Part shown: positions 43,245 through 54,496 of the stretch, one piece after another
How the letters are laid out: each line of letters begins with the position of its first letter
How positions within the stretch are numbered: the stretch's first letter is position 1
Assembly: GCA_030704615.1 (NCBI GenBank)
Contig: CM060732.1
Location: forward strand, 25,356,001-25,420,000
Direction: 5' to 3'
DNA length: 64,000 nucleotides
Source of the DNA: Takakia lepidozioides
Taxonomy: Eukaryota; Streptophyta; Takakiopsida; Takakiales; Takakiaceae
Translations under genes and position numbers: made by a program
Notes under the pieces: generated by a model
What the model saw: only the letters and a program-made list of their open reading frames with translations
What the model was told of the DNA's origin: nothing
Databases searched by the model: none

Positions 43245-44538
43245 ATATCTTAGCGACACCTCTCCCCAAAAACCCCGCACCCTCGACAAACTAGCTTAAG
43301 CCTATGGACATAGCACCATCCCCTCGAACATCCTCAAGTTTCTCATCACCTCATTTCAGCTTACCCACTCATATTACTCAAGTCCACTCATGTGTCCCCT
43401 TGAGTTCACTTCCTATGACAGGCCACACCCTCGCGACTGTGTATTCGGAGCCCTAGGCTCCGCAACCCAACATACCTGGCGGGTCAGCGGCCTTGCTCAC
43501 CCGCCACCTAGGCCCCTCACACATGAGGCTCTTCAATGGGCGCGCGATGCCGCCCACTCCTCCCCCTCCTCCACCACTATCCTCATTCTCACACAGCAAA
43601 GGTCACATGACCAACAACACCCCCTTCTACAACTCCCCAGGGGGGTAACACCATTAGCCGCCATTGACCCAACCAACTTCGCTATGCATGCACCCTACCT
43701 TTTCCCAAATACCTCCGCCACAAGGAACCCACTCTAAACCTTACTTCTACTTGTCCAAAATACCCCCCACACCCCCATACCCCCAGACTTTCCCACTCGC
43801 CTCAAACATCTTCTATCCGACATCCATGGCGTGGTAATCACCACCTATTCACCCCCGCCAACACATAACCCTCTCGCCAGACCACCCCCTCGGCCAAAAA
43901 CTAACAAAGTATGGGACAAGACACCACTCCGGCCCACAACCCTCCATAATATAACCTCCCACGACGCCCCTCCGGTTAACCTGGGGTCTACTTCCCCCAA
44001 ATATCCCCCACTCCACTCACACTACACAAACGGCTCCCAATCTGGCTCCCATGCCGGATATGGCGTCTACCATGCCGCCACTAATAACGGGACCGCCCAT
44101 CGACTCCCAGGCCCCGCAACCATACTCCGTGCCGAACTTATGGCTATCTTTGAAGCTCTATTACAATTAGCCTCGTTCCTGCCACCGTACTACATTTTCA
44201 CGGATAGCCTCAACTCGCTCTTTATACTTCGTAACCATATTGTCTGCCCGTCCCCCCACCACCACCACCCCGATCGAAACCTTATCTCCGCTATTATCAA
44301 CCTCGCCATCTCCATCGATAAACCCATTCATTTTCTCAAAGTTCGTTTACATACTGGTATTAATGGCAACGAAGAGACAGACCTCCTTGCCCAGTTGGGG
44401 GCCTCCAAACCCCCAGTAGAACCGTCGGCTGACCCCATCCACATTGCTCATGCCCACCTTTTTTGGATGATCCACATATGTCTAATAACGATATATGAAA
44501 TGTGCGTGCCAAATTTCAGGGTGAACAAAAGTCATTAG
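43245..44538 (+). pseudogene. RNase H domain ORF of an unusual retroelement, with an unidentified upstream domain
   Basis: The plus strand encodes two ORFs in different frames (43390-43737; 43831-44538). The second carries an RNase H: HSHYTNGSQSGSHAGYGVY (first catalytic Asp is Asn here), ILRAELMAIFEAL, YYIFTDSLNSLFILR and HTGINGNEETDLLAQLGA. The first has CPLEFTSYDRPHPRDCVFGA, then W..SGLAHPPPRPLTHEAL and QWARDAAHSS with TILILTQ, a layout that loosely recalls DNA N6-adenine methyltransferase-like domains (PP motif, helix, LLLP-like strand), but I cannot prove it. The DNA here is C-rich and unlike its AT-rich neighbours. Frameshift near 43735. Confidence 0.65.
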
Positions 44539-44539
44539 G

Positions 44540-45020
44540 ACCCAAAACCACACTTTCTTCCTTAATCTGCATTCCAAACTTGATTTGTTTTCTACTTCAT
44601 GCACTCTTCATAGAGAGTTCTGCAAATAGTGAGCGAAGAGATTTTATTTTATTTTATTTTATTTTTTCCCATTTTTGTTTGGTCCAAAGTTTTGCATGGA
44701 TGTAGTCGTGCAAGGGTTGAAGCCACAGAACAAAATTGAGCCAAAAATAAAATTGTTACGTAGCAGAAAACCCCAATCAAAGACAATGTAAACCTAATTA
44801 TTTGCTTGAAATTCATTTAAACTCAATTTAATTCTAAATTGGTTGAAGGGTGAGGTGTGGTTGGGGAGGCAAATATTTTTTCTTTCTGTTGTATCTCCGC
44901 ATATGTGTTGCACACATATTCAAGCACATGCAGGCATAAGATGGGCCTCAACCTCATCCGTTCAATGGGTGCAATAGTCGTTCACCCATAACAGGATTTT
45001 TTTTTCTCAATAAACAAAAC
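44540..45020. other. AT-rich stretch, no recognised gene
   Basis: Contains an ATTTT simple repeat at about 44640-44665. Nothing else seen. Confidence 0.5.
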
Positions 45021-45462
45021 TAGACGACAGATGAACGCCTCATTGGCCCATTGAACAAATTTTGGTGGATCTCAGATTACTCTGGGACCTATCAGATGGT
45101 ACATTGAACATGCTGGCCAAGTCTTAAAGCGAACGAAAATCATTTGGATGGGCAACCATCCGTTGGTCCATCCAACGATTTTTGTTTCATCTCATATTAC
45201 TCTGGGACCTTTTAGATAGTACATGCAACATATTGGCCAAGTCTCAAAGCGAACCAAAATCATTTCGATGGGTAACCATCCATTCAGCCATCGAATGAAT
45301 TTCGTTTCATCTCATATTAGTCCGGGACCTGATACATGGTATGTTGAACATAGTGGCAAAGTTTGAAAGCAAACAAAAATCATTTGGATGGTCAACCATT
45401 CGATCGCCCATTGAATGAATTTCGTTTCGTCTCATATTAGACCGGGACCTGTTACATGGTAT
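45021..45462. repeat. Exact 120-bp tandem repeat, about 3.7 units
   Basis: CTYNGGGACCT recurs at 45082, 45202, 45322 and 45442, i.e. exactly every 120 bp. Units include AAAATCATTTGGATGGGCAA, CATCTCATATTA and GGTAYGTTGAACATAGTGGC. A further partial unit is at about 45901-46010. Confidence 0.92.
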
Positions 45463-45477
45463 GCCTTTTGAAGCTCT

Positions 45478-45770
45478 TTTTGTAGTGTCTCCTACTTCGT
45501 AATGCGGTGCTTCTCCTTGTCTACTTTATCCAATCTGTCAATGTTCTCCACCTGGAACAGATCCACACATGTGACCCGGCCTCCTTAAATAACCAAATGA
45601 CCATCGCAACTTTTACAAGCCTCATCCCCAGCTTCAAGTTTTGATGGTCATTTGGTTTTTTAAGTATTTCTATAGACATGTGTGGATTTGTTCCAGATGG
45701 AGAACATCAACATTGAAAAAATAAGAGCTGGAGAAGTACCTCATTACGAAGCAAGAGACATTACAGAAGA
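45478..45770. repeat. Long imperfect foldback (hairpin), copy 1
   Basis: Left arm from TGTAGTGTCTCCTACTTCG to CCAAATGACCATC pairs with the right arm GATGGTCATTTGG to CGAAGCAAGAGACATTACA; arms are about 135 bp and mostly complementary, loop about 25 bp. Transcribed, it would form a long hairpin as in young miRNA/siRNA loci or foldback MITEs. Confidence 0.8.
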
Positions 45771-46059
45771 CCTCAACATGTTGAACATTTGGATGAAGAA
45801 CCATTTCGTCACTTCAAGCGCTTCTGAAATGATCACATGTTTGTTGGTGGAAACTAACACATACTCGTCTGCCAATCATGTCTCCCCCTAGGCCACATTG
45901 ATCTCATACTGGGACCTGTTGCATGGTATGTTGAACATAGTGGCAAAGTTAAAGCAAACAAAAACCATTTGGATCGTCAACCATTCGAAAGGGAGGTGAA
46001 TGATTCGATCGCCCATTGATCAAGCACCTTCATGGGTGCCCTGCCTTTTGAAGCTCTTT

Positions 46060-46350
46060 CTGTAGTGTCTCCTGCTTCGTAATGCGGTGCTTCTCCATGT
46101 CCTCTTTATGGTACCATTCTCGATTTGGAAGAGATCCACAGGTGTGTAGAAATCCTAAAAAACCAAATAACCATCAAAATTTGAAGCCTCATTCCCGGAC
46201 CGCAGCTTCAAATTTTGATGGTTATTTTATTTTTTTCGGATTTCTATACACGTCTGGATGTCTTCCAGATCGAGAATGTCATCAAATTGGAAAAAGAAGA
46301 GCTAGAGAAGCATCGTATTACGAAGCAGAACACATTACAGAAGACCTCAA
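46060..46350. repeat. Long imperfect foldback, copy 2
   Basis: A diverged copy of the hairpin at 45478: CTGTAGTGTCTCCTGCTTCG at left, AACCAAATAACCATCAAAAT...ATTTTGATGGTTATTTT at the apex, ACGAAGCAGAACACATTACA at right. Surrounding sequence is also duplicated (about 580-bp spacing). Confidence 0.8.
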
Positions 46351-46782
46351 CATGTTCAACATTTGGATGATGTCAGATGAACCATTTCGTTCGTCACTTG
46401 AAGCGCTTTTGAAATGATCTCATGTTTGTTGGTGGGAGGCCGAAGGTAACGCGTCCTCGTCTGCCAATCATGCCTCCCCGTAGGCCACATTGATCTCATA
46501 CTAGTCGAAGACTCCCCTAGGACACATGGAACAGTTCATGTGATACATTTTCACAAATGCGATGTGATACATTTGTGAAATCGTATCACATTAACCGTTT
46601 AATGTGGCCAATGCACCTCTTCTGCACTATGGTGGAAATGTTCGCCACTTGAAGGCACAAACACAAATAATCCTTGCAAACAATCTCAATAATCATATGT
46701 ACTACAAGGCCGTCTTTTGCTTGTCGGCCTCTTTGATTGGCAACTGGTGATAACCCGATCGTAAGTCCAATTACTACAGCAA

Positions 46783-47300
46783 ATGGGGGGGGGGGGTTTG
46801 CGACGCCAGCCGCGCCCCCACGCCCCGCACGGCGCTGAGCGTGCGACGCCAACCCCGCGGAGCCTGTTTGCGACGCCGGGCCGTCGCAACCAAACACCGC
46901 GGGTCGCCACCTGGCCATCGCACGGGCGGATGAAGGGCAGAAGACAACCCTTCCGTGCGATGCCCAAGCGTCGCCCCCCAGCAAAGGGCAGAAGGCAGCC
47001 CTTTCTGGCGACGGCCGGTCGTCGCAAGCCGAAAAAAACAGCCCTTTCTTGCCTTTTATTTCATCGCAGCCCTTTCTTGCGACGCCAGACCGTCGCATGG
47101 TGGCATGAAGGGCAAAAGGCCCCTACGACGGCCGGGCGTCGCAAACAGCCCGGCTGCCCTATTCTTTCAAAACAAAAAAATAGGTCACAGTTTGCGACGG
47201 CTTACCGTCGCCGTTTGCGACCCCCGGCCATAAATCCAAAAAAAACGCGTCGCTGTTTGCAACGCATAGGGGTCGCAGGCAGCGACGACAGGGCTTTCTA
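46783..47300. repeat. GCGACG-palindrome-rich tract, probable CACTA subterminal region
   Basis: At least six small inverted pairs such as TTTGCGACGCCGGGCCGTCGCAA, spaced 30-80 bp, embedded in GGGCAGAAGGC.GCCCTTTC direct repeats. Similar GACGG-type inverted repeats are typical of plant CACTA subterminal DNA. It lies just downstream (minus sense) of the DUF4216 gene. A possible degenerate end TACTACAAGG is at about 46700. The overlapping ORFs on both strands are by-products. Confidence 0.65.
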
Positions 47301-47641
47301 GGTTTAGATTTAGGGCCTTTGGGGGTTCTTAGTGTTTTTTTTTTTTTTTTTTTTACCATATGGTACTAGGGTAGGGTGTTTGTTTTTCTTTATGGTTTAG
47401 CTTGTTATTGTGGACCTTCTTGTAGATTGTGACATTCATTTTGATAATTCTCTTGATACCACATCTGTATGTATTACTCCAACATATTCATTGCCTCTGC
47501 CTTCCTTCTTGAAAAACTACCAGCCACAGCCATATTTGATCAATCATAGAAATAAGCTACAATATGCATGTACATGTACAATCAATCGAAGGGATGGATA
47601 CAGTTCGGTGCAAGAATTGTTATGTAGCTTTGATTTTGTGT

Positions 47642-48385
47642 CTAATCAACTTGAACATCATCATCCGAAGCTTCTTTATCCTCATCAAGCTGCAAGTCTT
47701 CTCGGTCATCGGAGTCATCGTCATAAATGGCCCGGCCCTCAAAAGGTACCTCCGAATCATCCTCCTCCTCATTGTCAATAGTCGTGTCTTCATCTCCTTC
47801 TCCAACATCCGTATCTTCTGGAGCTTCATCATATAGGGTCTGGGATGCATTGTCTGGGGCGTCATCATCCTCTTCTACCCCCTCTACCCAACCTCCATCA
47901 TCAGCATCATTATGACCAGTCTCTATGTCCACCGCAATTGCCTCACCCCATGGAGATCCGAGACCATGATAGATACGTCTTCCTCTTGGCTGAGCATGCA
48001 CAACCACCTTCCAATTCCCCCATCTTGTTTCGTCATCGGAGAAGAAAACTTGCTCCATGTCTGAAGGCCGTGAAAAAAACTCATCGGAGGGACGATGAGT
48101 AGGGTTGAGCCTATCTGCATTGACCCACATGAAACCACAATCAACTTGCACTAGTGTTGCGGAGGGCCCCACAAGATGTGGTTGGAACCACCTTCCCTTG
48201 AAGAGAAGAGGCCGGTACCTTGTATACTGAAGTTGGAGTATGCTCTCAAGCTCTCCAATGAACTCAAGTTTGCTCATAGCAGGTCGTGTATCTCCCTTGC
48301 CCCACACGGAGTCTTGCCAATATGTGGCACACAAGCCAGAATTAAAGGTTGTTTTGCGCTTCGTGTCAAGAACACGAATGTGCAC
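47642..48385 (-). CDS. CACTA transposon DUF4216 protein part with acidic tail
   Basis: DUF4216 is the domain found at the C-terminal side of plant CACTA transposase ORFs. Blocks: VLDTKRKTTFNSGLCATYWQ, LEFIGELESILQLQYT, LFKGRWFQP, CGFMWVNADRLNP and EQVFFSDDETRWGNWKVVVH. The last 90 residues are very acidic (EEDDDAPDN, DEDTTIDNEEEDDS). Its 5' end is cut by the reversed gypsy LTR at 48377. Re-inverting 39911-49202 would put it downstream of, and on the same strand as, the TNP2 pieces at 32060-33473, so both may come from one CACTA element. Confidence 0.85.
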   Translation of the reverse strand: MHIRVLDTKRKTTFNSGLCATYWQDSVWGKGDTRPAMSKLEFIGELESILQLQYTRYRPLLFKGRWFQPHLVGPSATLVQVDCGFMWVNADRLNPTHRPSDEFFSRPSDMEQVFFSDDETRWGNWKVVVHAQPRGRRIYHGLGSPWGEAIAVDIETGHNDADDGGWVEGVEEDDDAPDNASQTLYDEAPEDTDVGEGDEDTTIDNEEEDDSEVPFEGRAIYDDDSDDREDLQLDEDKEASDDDVQVD

Positions 48386-49202
48386 CTCACTTCGGTAAGC
48401 TCCCCTTCAAGTCATAGTTACTCGCTTTGATGCGCGCGCCTAACTCCCAACCTGGCCGCCTGGCCAAATCTGTAAAGGAGATCGTCAATCACCCTTTGTA
48501 TGGAGGGAGACTTGAGTTATGATATGGCCTGATGCCTGTGTGTAGGGGAGTCTACGCGCCTGTTCCAGAATATGATGCATTTTGACTGAGCGGGATGAGA
48601 GACATAGAACCTTGTGATTTGATAAAGATGATGCTTATTCGGAATCCGTACTTAAGCCTGTCATTAAGCTTGGTAATGTGAACGCCAAAGTAATGAGAAT
48701 GCTTAGGAAGGATCACAACCTCCGACTGTTGAGATCCCATGCACATGGGAACGTACTTATATACACATCCTAGCTCTACTGCCCACCATAGTAGAAGATT
48801 GTAGCTACGGACTCGGAGCTTCGGCTGCTCACTGGGACATAACGGTCCCACTTTTCTCCCCCAATAGACCCTCCACCAATTTGGGCCTGTGGAAAATTCC
48901 CTTTGGTAGATGACAGTCCGGAATAGCTCCCCACTCCTTGGTCGCTTTCTGGCTCGCTCGTTTACTCACTAGTTTTTGGTCACCAACGGGCTTGCACCGT
49001 TCTCGGGGTTACTACTCCCTATATATACTTATGTGATTGTCCGCGGGGGTTTCACAAACAACCATGCCATTTTATGGCGAACCACCACGAAGACCCTCGA
49101 TTCCCGGTGATGAGTCGCGGTGAGTCTCGGCCCACCCACCACGGCCCCGTTGGACCGTGGTGAGTCCCAAGACTCCCCACGACTCCCACCACAAGGCCTC
49201 CG
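48377..49202 (-). repeat. Reversed gypsy LTR, right part, with an insertion
   Basis: 48377-48472 and 48812-49202 together match LTR positions ~237 to near the end, in reverse, ending CACAAGGCCTCCG at 49202. This is exactly the part missing from 39668-39910, with CGG shared. The last few bases of the LTR end (GCGACA) are not present at 48377. A 340-bp foreign segment splits it. Confidence 0.88.
48473..48811. other. Unidentified ~340-bp insertion in the LTR
   Basis: Foreign to the LTR family. On the minus strand it reads openly as VELGCVYKYVPMCMGSQQSE and HSHYFGVHITKLNDRLKYGF with RISIIFIKSQGSMSL; I do not recognise it. No clear target duplication or terminal repeats at its edges. Confidence 0.5.
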
Positions 49203-49341
49203 TGTCGCAGCCCTTCGCCTTGAGGGCAGGGGGTCGGGACACGAGAGGGGCTGCCCCTGTGGTGGGGGCAGTGGCGACAATAGATGCGGGGGCTAAAGCA
49301 CCCTTGAGTGTCCAAGGCACTCAAGGAGGCGGAGGCGCTCC

Positions 49342-51335
49342 TATTACTGAAAGTATGTGAGAAATTTTGCCAAGATCGCGGGGCCGTTGTCAGACCTTTT
49401 GTGTAAATCCAAGGTATGGGTATGGAACACCTTTTGTGGCCAAGCTTTTGCCGAGTTGAAGCAGCGGATGGCGGAAGCTCCAGTCCTGAAAATCCCGGAG
49501 TTCGACCGCCCATTTGAGATTCATACGGATGTGTCGGACTTCGCGGTTGGAGGTGTACTCATGCAGGATGGACGTCCGGTGGCTTACAAAAGTAAGAAAC
49601 TGAATGAAGTGGAGCGACGGTGGCCAACGCACGAGAATAAGATGAAAGCGGTGGTGCATTGCCTTGAGCTTTGGCGCCACTATGTTGGTTCCAACCCGGT
49701 GAAGGTGTTCACGGACAATGTCACAGTGAAGTATTTTGCCACGCAGCCTAAGTTGTCCCCGAAACAACTTAGGTGGCAAGACACTTTGGCGGTGTTCGAC
49801 GTGGACAAACCGGGACGGGACAATGTGGTGGCCGATGCTTTGAGTAGAAAGTAGCAGCTCATGCTAGTGTACAAGGGCAAGACGACGCTCCAGAGGAAGA
49901 TCCGAAAGGCCTACCGGAAGGATGAGATGACGAAGTCCGTGATGCGAGACTTGAGGATGGGGGTTAAATCACAGTTCCACTTGCAAAATGGACTACTCCG
50001 GTACAAGCAAAAACGCCTCTACGTGCCGAAGGGAGGGATCAGAGATAGTCTCTTGAGAGAATGTCATGATGGCCCGCTTGCGGGCCACGGCGGACCCAAG
50101 CGCACCGCAGCACTCTTGAAGAAAGAGTATTTCTGGCCCAAACTGAGGGAGGAGGCCAAGGAGTATGTCAAGACATGCACCACATGCCAACAAAACCGGA
50201 GCGAGTACAAAAAGCAAGCGAGGCTGTTACAACCCTTGCCGATTCCTGAGGGGTCTTGGGAAAGTGTCTCGATGGTTTCATGACTGCTATGCTGCTGTCA
50301 AAAAGATTTGATGCAATCATGGTAGTGGTGGATAGGTTCAGTAAAATGGGCCATTTCGTCCCACCAAGGAGACGGCAACAGCGCAGGAGATGGGGCGTCT
50401 TTACTTCACCCACGTCTTCAAGCATCATGGACTCCCAAAGGATATTGTCTCGGACCGCGATCCAAAGTTTACAAGTAAATTTTGGAGGGCACTTTGGAAG
50501 AAAATGGGGACGAGGCTCAAAATGAGCACCGCCTTCCGACCTACGACGGACGGCCAAACGGAAAGGGTGAATTCCGTGGTGAAGCAGATCTTGCGGATTA
50601 CATGTCAGCAGACCAATCGGACTGGGTGGAGCACTTGGATGCGGCAGAGTTCTGTTATAATAACACAAAACATTCCGCAACGGGAGTTTCCCCCTTCGTA
50701 TTGGTTTATGGAAAAGCACCTCTGGTGCCGACCAGTTGGGCTGCCCAAGACGTTGAGGAACCGGTAGCAGCGGCAGTGCTGGAAGAACGCGAGCGTTTGT
50801 TGAAGCTCACAAAGTACAACATTGCCAAAGCTAGAAAACGGTATGAACAACAGGCGAATCGGAAGCGGATGGAGGTTAAGTTTGAGGCAGGCACGGAGTC
50901 TGGTTGAACATCAAGAATTTTCGACTACCTCCGGAAGTGAGTCCGAAGTTCGTACCTCCGTATGCGGGACTTTTTCGCATCCGGAAGGTTATGAATGAGG
51001 ATGTGTATGAACTGGAGCTGCCGGTAAACAGCAAGGTGCATCCGGTATTCCACGTCTCCATTTTGAAGCCTTACTTCAAAGATGAAGCGCGTCCGAATCG
51101 GCCTCAAGTGTTGCGTCCGCCACCTGTGCTGTTGGATCATGAAAATGAACCTGAGTACGAGGTGGAGGCAGTGTTTAAGTCGAGGAGGTTCAAGAATTGA
51201 GAAACAGAGTATCTCGTGAAATGGAAGGGCTATCATCATGCGGAGGCATCTTGGGTGCGTGCCTCAGAAATGGGGAACGCATCTGAGGCGGTTGCAGCTT
51301 TCGAAGGGCGACCTCAAAAGCGGAAGAAACGTTGA
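49342..51335 (+). pseudogene. Element 2 partial pol (RNase H, integrase, chromodomain)
   Basis: Starts inside RT at [20 protein letters not shown] and runs to the chromodomain. Damage compared with element 1: TAG at 49852-49854 (Gln), a 9-bp deletion just before it (FDVDKPGRDN), one-base deletions near 50274, 50360, 50597 and 50905, and TGA at 51198-51200 (Arg). Integrase and chromodomain blocks are otherwise recognisable throughout. Confidence 0.9.
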
Positions 51336-51654
51336 TGGGGACATCAACCTTGGAGCGTGGGGGAGGAAATGCATGCTTAGCCAGGCTTAGCTAGCTAAGG
51401 AATCCGATTGCAAAAACTTGTATTGTACAAATTTTGTTATAAATGAAATGGTTTCCAAATGTTGTGCATCCTATTTTGTTTGGAATGGTGATGCATGGTA
51501 TGGTTGGCTAGTGTGTAGAATGCATGCTAAGCTTACAAAGTGGGAGAGGTAAATTGGATTAATCGTGTGTTTGTGTAGTGCCGAAATCGGGTGACTCCGA
51601 CCCAAGGGGCAAGGAAACTTGCGCCTTCGTTGGGAGTTCACGTGCTAGTGCGCA

Positions 51655-52380
51655 TGTCACGCACCTCACTTCGGTAAGCTCCCCTTCAAGTCATAGTTGC
51701 TAGCTTGATGCGCGCGCCTAACTCCCAACCTGGCCGCCGAACCAACTTGGAGCTTCGGCTGCTCACCGGGGCATAACGGTCCCCCTTTGAACTCCCAAAG
51801 AACCCTCCACCGATTTGGAACCAGCGGGAATTCCCTTTGGTAAATGGCAGTCCGGAACAGCTCCCCACTCTTTGGTCGCTTTCCGGCTCGCTCGCTTACT
51901 CACTAGTTTTTGGTCACCAACGGGCTTGCACCGTTCTCGGGGTTACTACTACCTATATATACTTCTGTAGCTGTCCGCGGGGGTTTCACAACCAGCCATG
52001 CCATTTTATGGCGAACCACCACGAAAACCCTCAACTCCCGGTGATGAGTCGCGGTGAGTCTTGGCCCACTCACCACGGCCCCTATGGGCCGTGATGAGTC
52101 CCAAGACTCCCCACAACTCCCACCACGAGGTCTCCGCCCCCATGGTGAGTCCTATGCCACCCCCACTAAGTCCCGCTAAGCTACCACCACCCCTTGTGGA
52201 GCCACCCCCACCGCAACCCGGTGTGCGGGGCTCCACCTAGTGAGCGCCTCTGCCTCCTTGAGTGCCTTGGGCACTCAAGGGTGCTTCAGCCCACCATACC
52301 TATCGCTGCCGCTGCCCCCACCACAGGGGCAGCCCCTCATGTGTCCCGACCCCCTGCCCTCAAGGCAAAGGGCCGCGACA
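51655..52380 (-). repeat. 3' LTR of element 3
   Basis: In plus-strand sense begins TGTCACGCACCTCACTTCGG and ends GGGCCGCGACA. Confidence 0.93.
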
Positions 52381-53286
52381 CACACCCCTACCAACAGGGA
52401 GTCGATGTCCTCATCGACTTGTCCATTTTGTAGAAACGAACATCCAAGTTGTGGCGTCCCACATCAAGGAGTTTGTTTCCGTACCATGGCGTCCCATGGC
52501 AAAGAACCAAACCCCACACTTGACTCTACTCTCTACTAGCTAGTTTGGCCGACTTCCTCCAAGTCCCGGCCAGGGGTGGAGCCTCTCAAGCTCTTCCTAG
52601 TGCACTCTTCTTGGCCTTCTTCAAGGTCAAGGAACGATCCTCCCCGAGGATCGAATCGCCTTACTGCAACAACATTGCTTGCGATCGCTCCTGATGCCGC
52701 TTTTGGCATCACTTTGCGCAAGGGTTCACCTCGAACCCCCTTTGACTAGGAAGATAACCTTGAACCAACCGTGCACCCCAATCACTACAATTGGGTCCGT
52801 CTTGGAATGCTTGCCTGAGGTACGGGAACACGTCGAAGCCGCACTACGACTTCGTCCCGAGGCTACACGATTATAGTACGTGAATGGAAGCACATAGCTT
52901 CCGCGTTAGCCCGCACTACAAGGCAACCACCTCGGTAGCGCAGTTATAGTACGCACACGCGCCAGGTGCGCACTAGCACGTGAACTCCCAAAGAAGGCGC
53001 ATGTTTCCTTGCCTCTTGGATGGGAGTCACCCGATTTCGGCACTGCGCAAACACACGATTAACCCAATTTACCTCTCCCACTTTTGTAAGCTAGCATGCA
53101 TTCTACACACTAGCCAACCACACCATGCATCACCATTCCAAACAAAATAGGACACACAACATTTGGAACCCATTTCCTTTATAACAAATTTTTGTACAAT
53201 ACAAGTTTTTGCAATCGGATTCCTGAGCTAGCTAAGCCGGGCTAAGCATGCATTTCCTCCCCCACGCTCCAAGGATGATGTCCCCA

Positions 53287-54496
53287 TCAACGCTTCTTCC
53301 GCTTTTGAGGTCGCCCTTCGAAAACTGCAACCGCCTCGGATGCGTTCCCCATTTCTGAGGCACGCACCCAAGATGCCTCAACATGATAATAGCCCTTCCA
53401 TTTCACGAGATACTCCGTTTCTCGATTCTTGAACCTCCTCGACTTAAGCACTGCCTCCACCTTGTACTCAGGTTCATTTTCATGATCCAACAGCACAGGT
53501 GGCGGACGCAACACTTGATGCCGATTCGGACGCGCTTCATCTTTGAAGTAAGGCTTCAAAAGGGAGACGTGGAATACTGGATGCACCTTGCTGTTTGCCG
53601 GCAGCTCCAATTCATACACATCCTCATTCATAACCTTCCGGATGCGAAAGGGTCCCGCATACGGAGGTACAAATTTTGGACTCACTTCTGGAGGTAGTCG
53701 GAAATTCTTGATGTTCAACCAGACCTCCGTGCCTGCCTCGAACTTCACTTCCCTCCGCTTCCGATTCGCCTGCCTTTCATACTGTTTCCTCGCTTTGGCA
53801 ATGTTGTATTTTGCGAGCTTCAACAAACGCTCGCGTTCTTCCAGTACCGCCGCTACTGCCGGTTCGTCAACGTCCTGGGCGGCCCAACTTGTCGGCACCA
53901 GAGGTGCTTTTCCATAGACCAATACGAAAGGGAAAACTCCCGTTGCGGAGTGTTCTGTGTTATTATAACAGAACTCTACCGCGTCTAAGTGTTCCACCCA
54001 GTCTGATTGGTCTGCCGACACGTAATTCCGCAACATCTGCTTCACTACGGAATTCACTCTTTCCGTTTGGCCGTCGGTCGTAGGTCGGAAGGCGGTGCTC
54101 ATCTTCAGCCTCGTCCCCATCTTCTTACAAAGTGTCATCCAAAATTTACTTGTAAACTTTGGATCGCGGTCCGAGACAATATCCTTCGGGACTCCATGAT
54201 GTTTTAAGACGTGGGCGAAGTAAAGTCGCCCTTTCTCTTGCGTCGTTGCCGTCTCCTTGGTGGGGATGAAATGACCCATTTTACTGAACCTATCCACCAC
54301 CACCATGATTGCATCGAATCCTTTTGATAGCGGCATAGCAGTCATGAAATCCATCGAGACGCTTTCCCAAGTCCCCTCTGGAATCGGCAAGGGTTGTAAC
54401 AGCCCCACTTGCTTTTTGTACTCGCTCCGGTTTTGTTGGCATGTGGTGCATGTCTTGACATACTCCTCTGCCTCCTCCCTCAGTTTGGGCCAGAAA
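53287..54496 (-). pseudogene. Element 3 integrase and chromodomain
   Basis: Open over 373 residues from the integrase core (FDAIMVVVDRFSKMGHFIP, IVSDRDPKFTSKFW, RPTTDGQTERVN) to the chromodomain (VEAVLKSRRFKNRETEYLVK) and the basic end RPQKRKKR. It is separated from the upstream frame by TAG at about 54498-54500 (KK*YFWPK, Glu in sister copies), just after the H2C2 domain starts. Best-preserved integrase/chromodomain end in the window. Confidence 0.9.

Noticed and set aside
45478-45487. CTTTTTGTAGTG as the right end of the CACTA-like element starting at 42000
   Set aside because: The 3-bp flanks differ (CTC versus TCT), and the same sequence with its flank recurs at 46064 as part of the foldback repeat.
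46586-47301. Overlapping ORFs of 113-172 aa on both strands
   Set aside because: They arise from the GC-rich palindromic repeat array; the translated patterns repeat with the DNA and match no protein.
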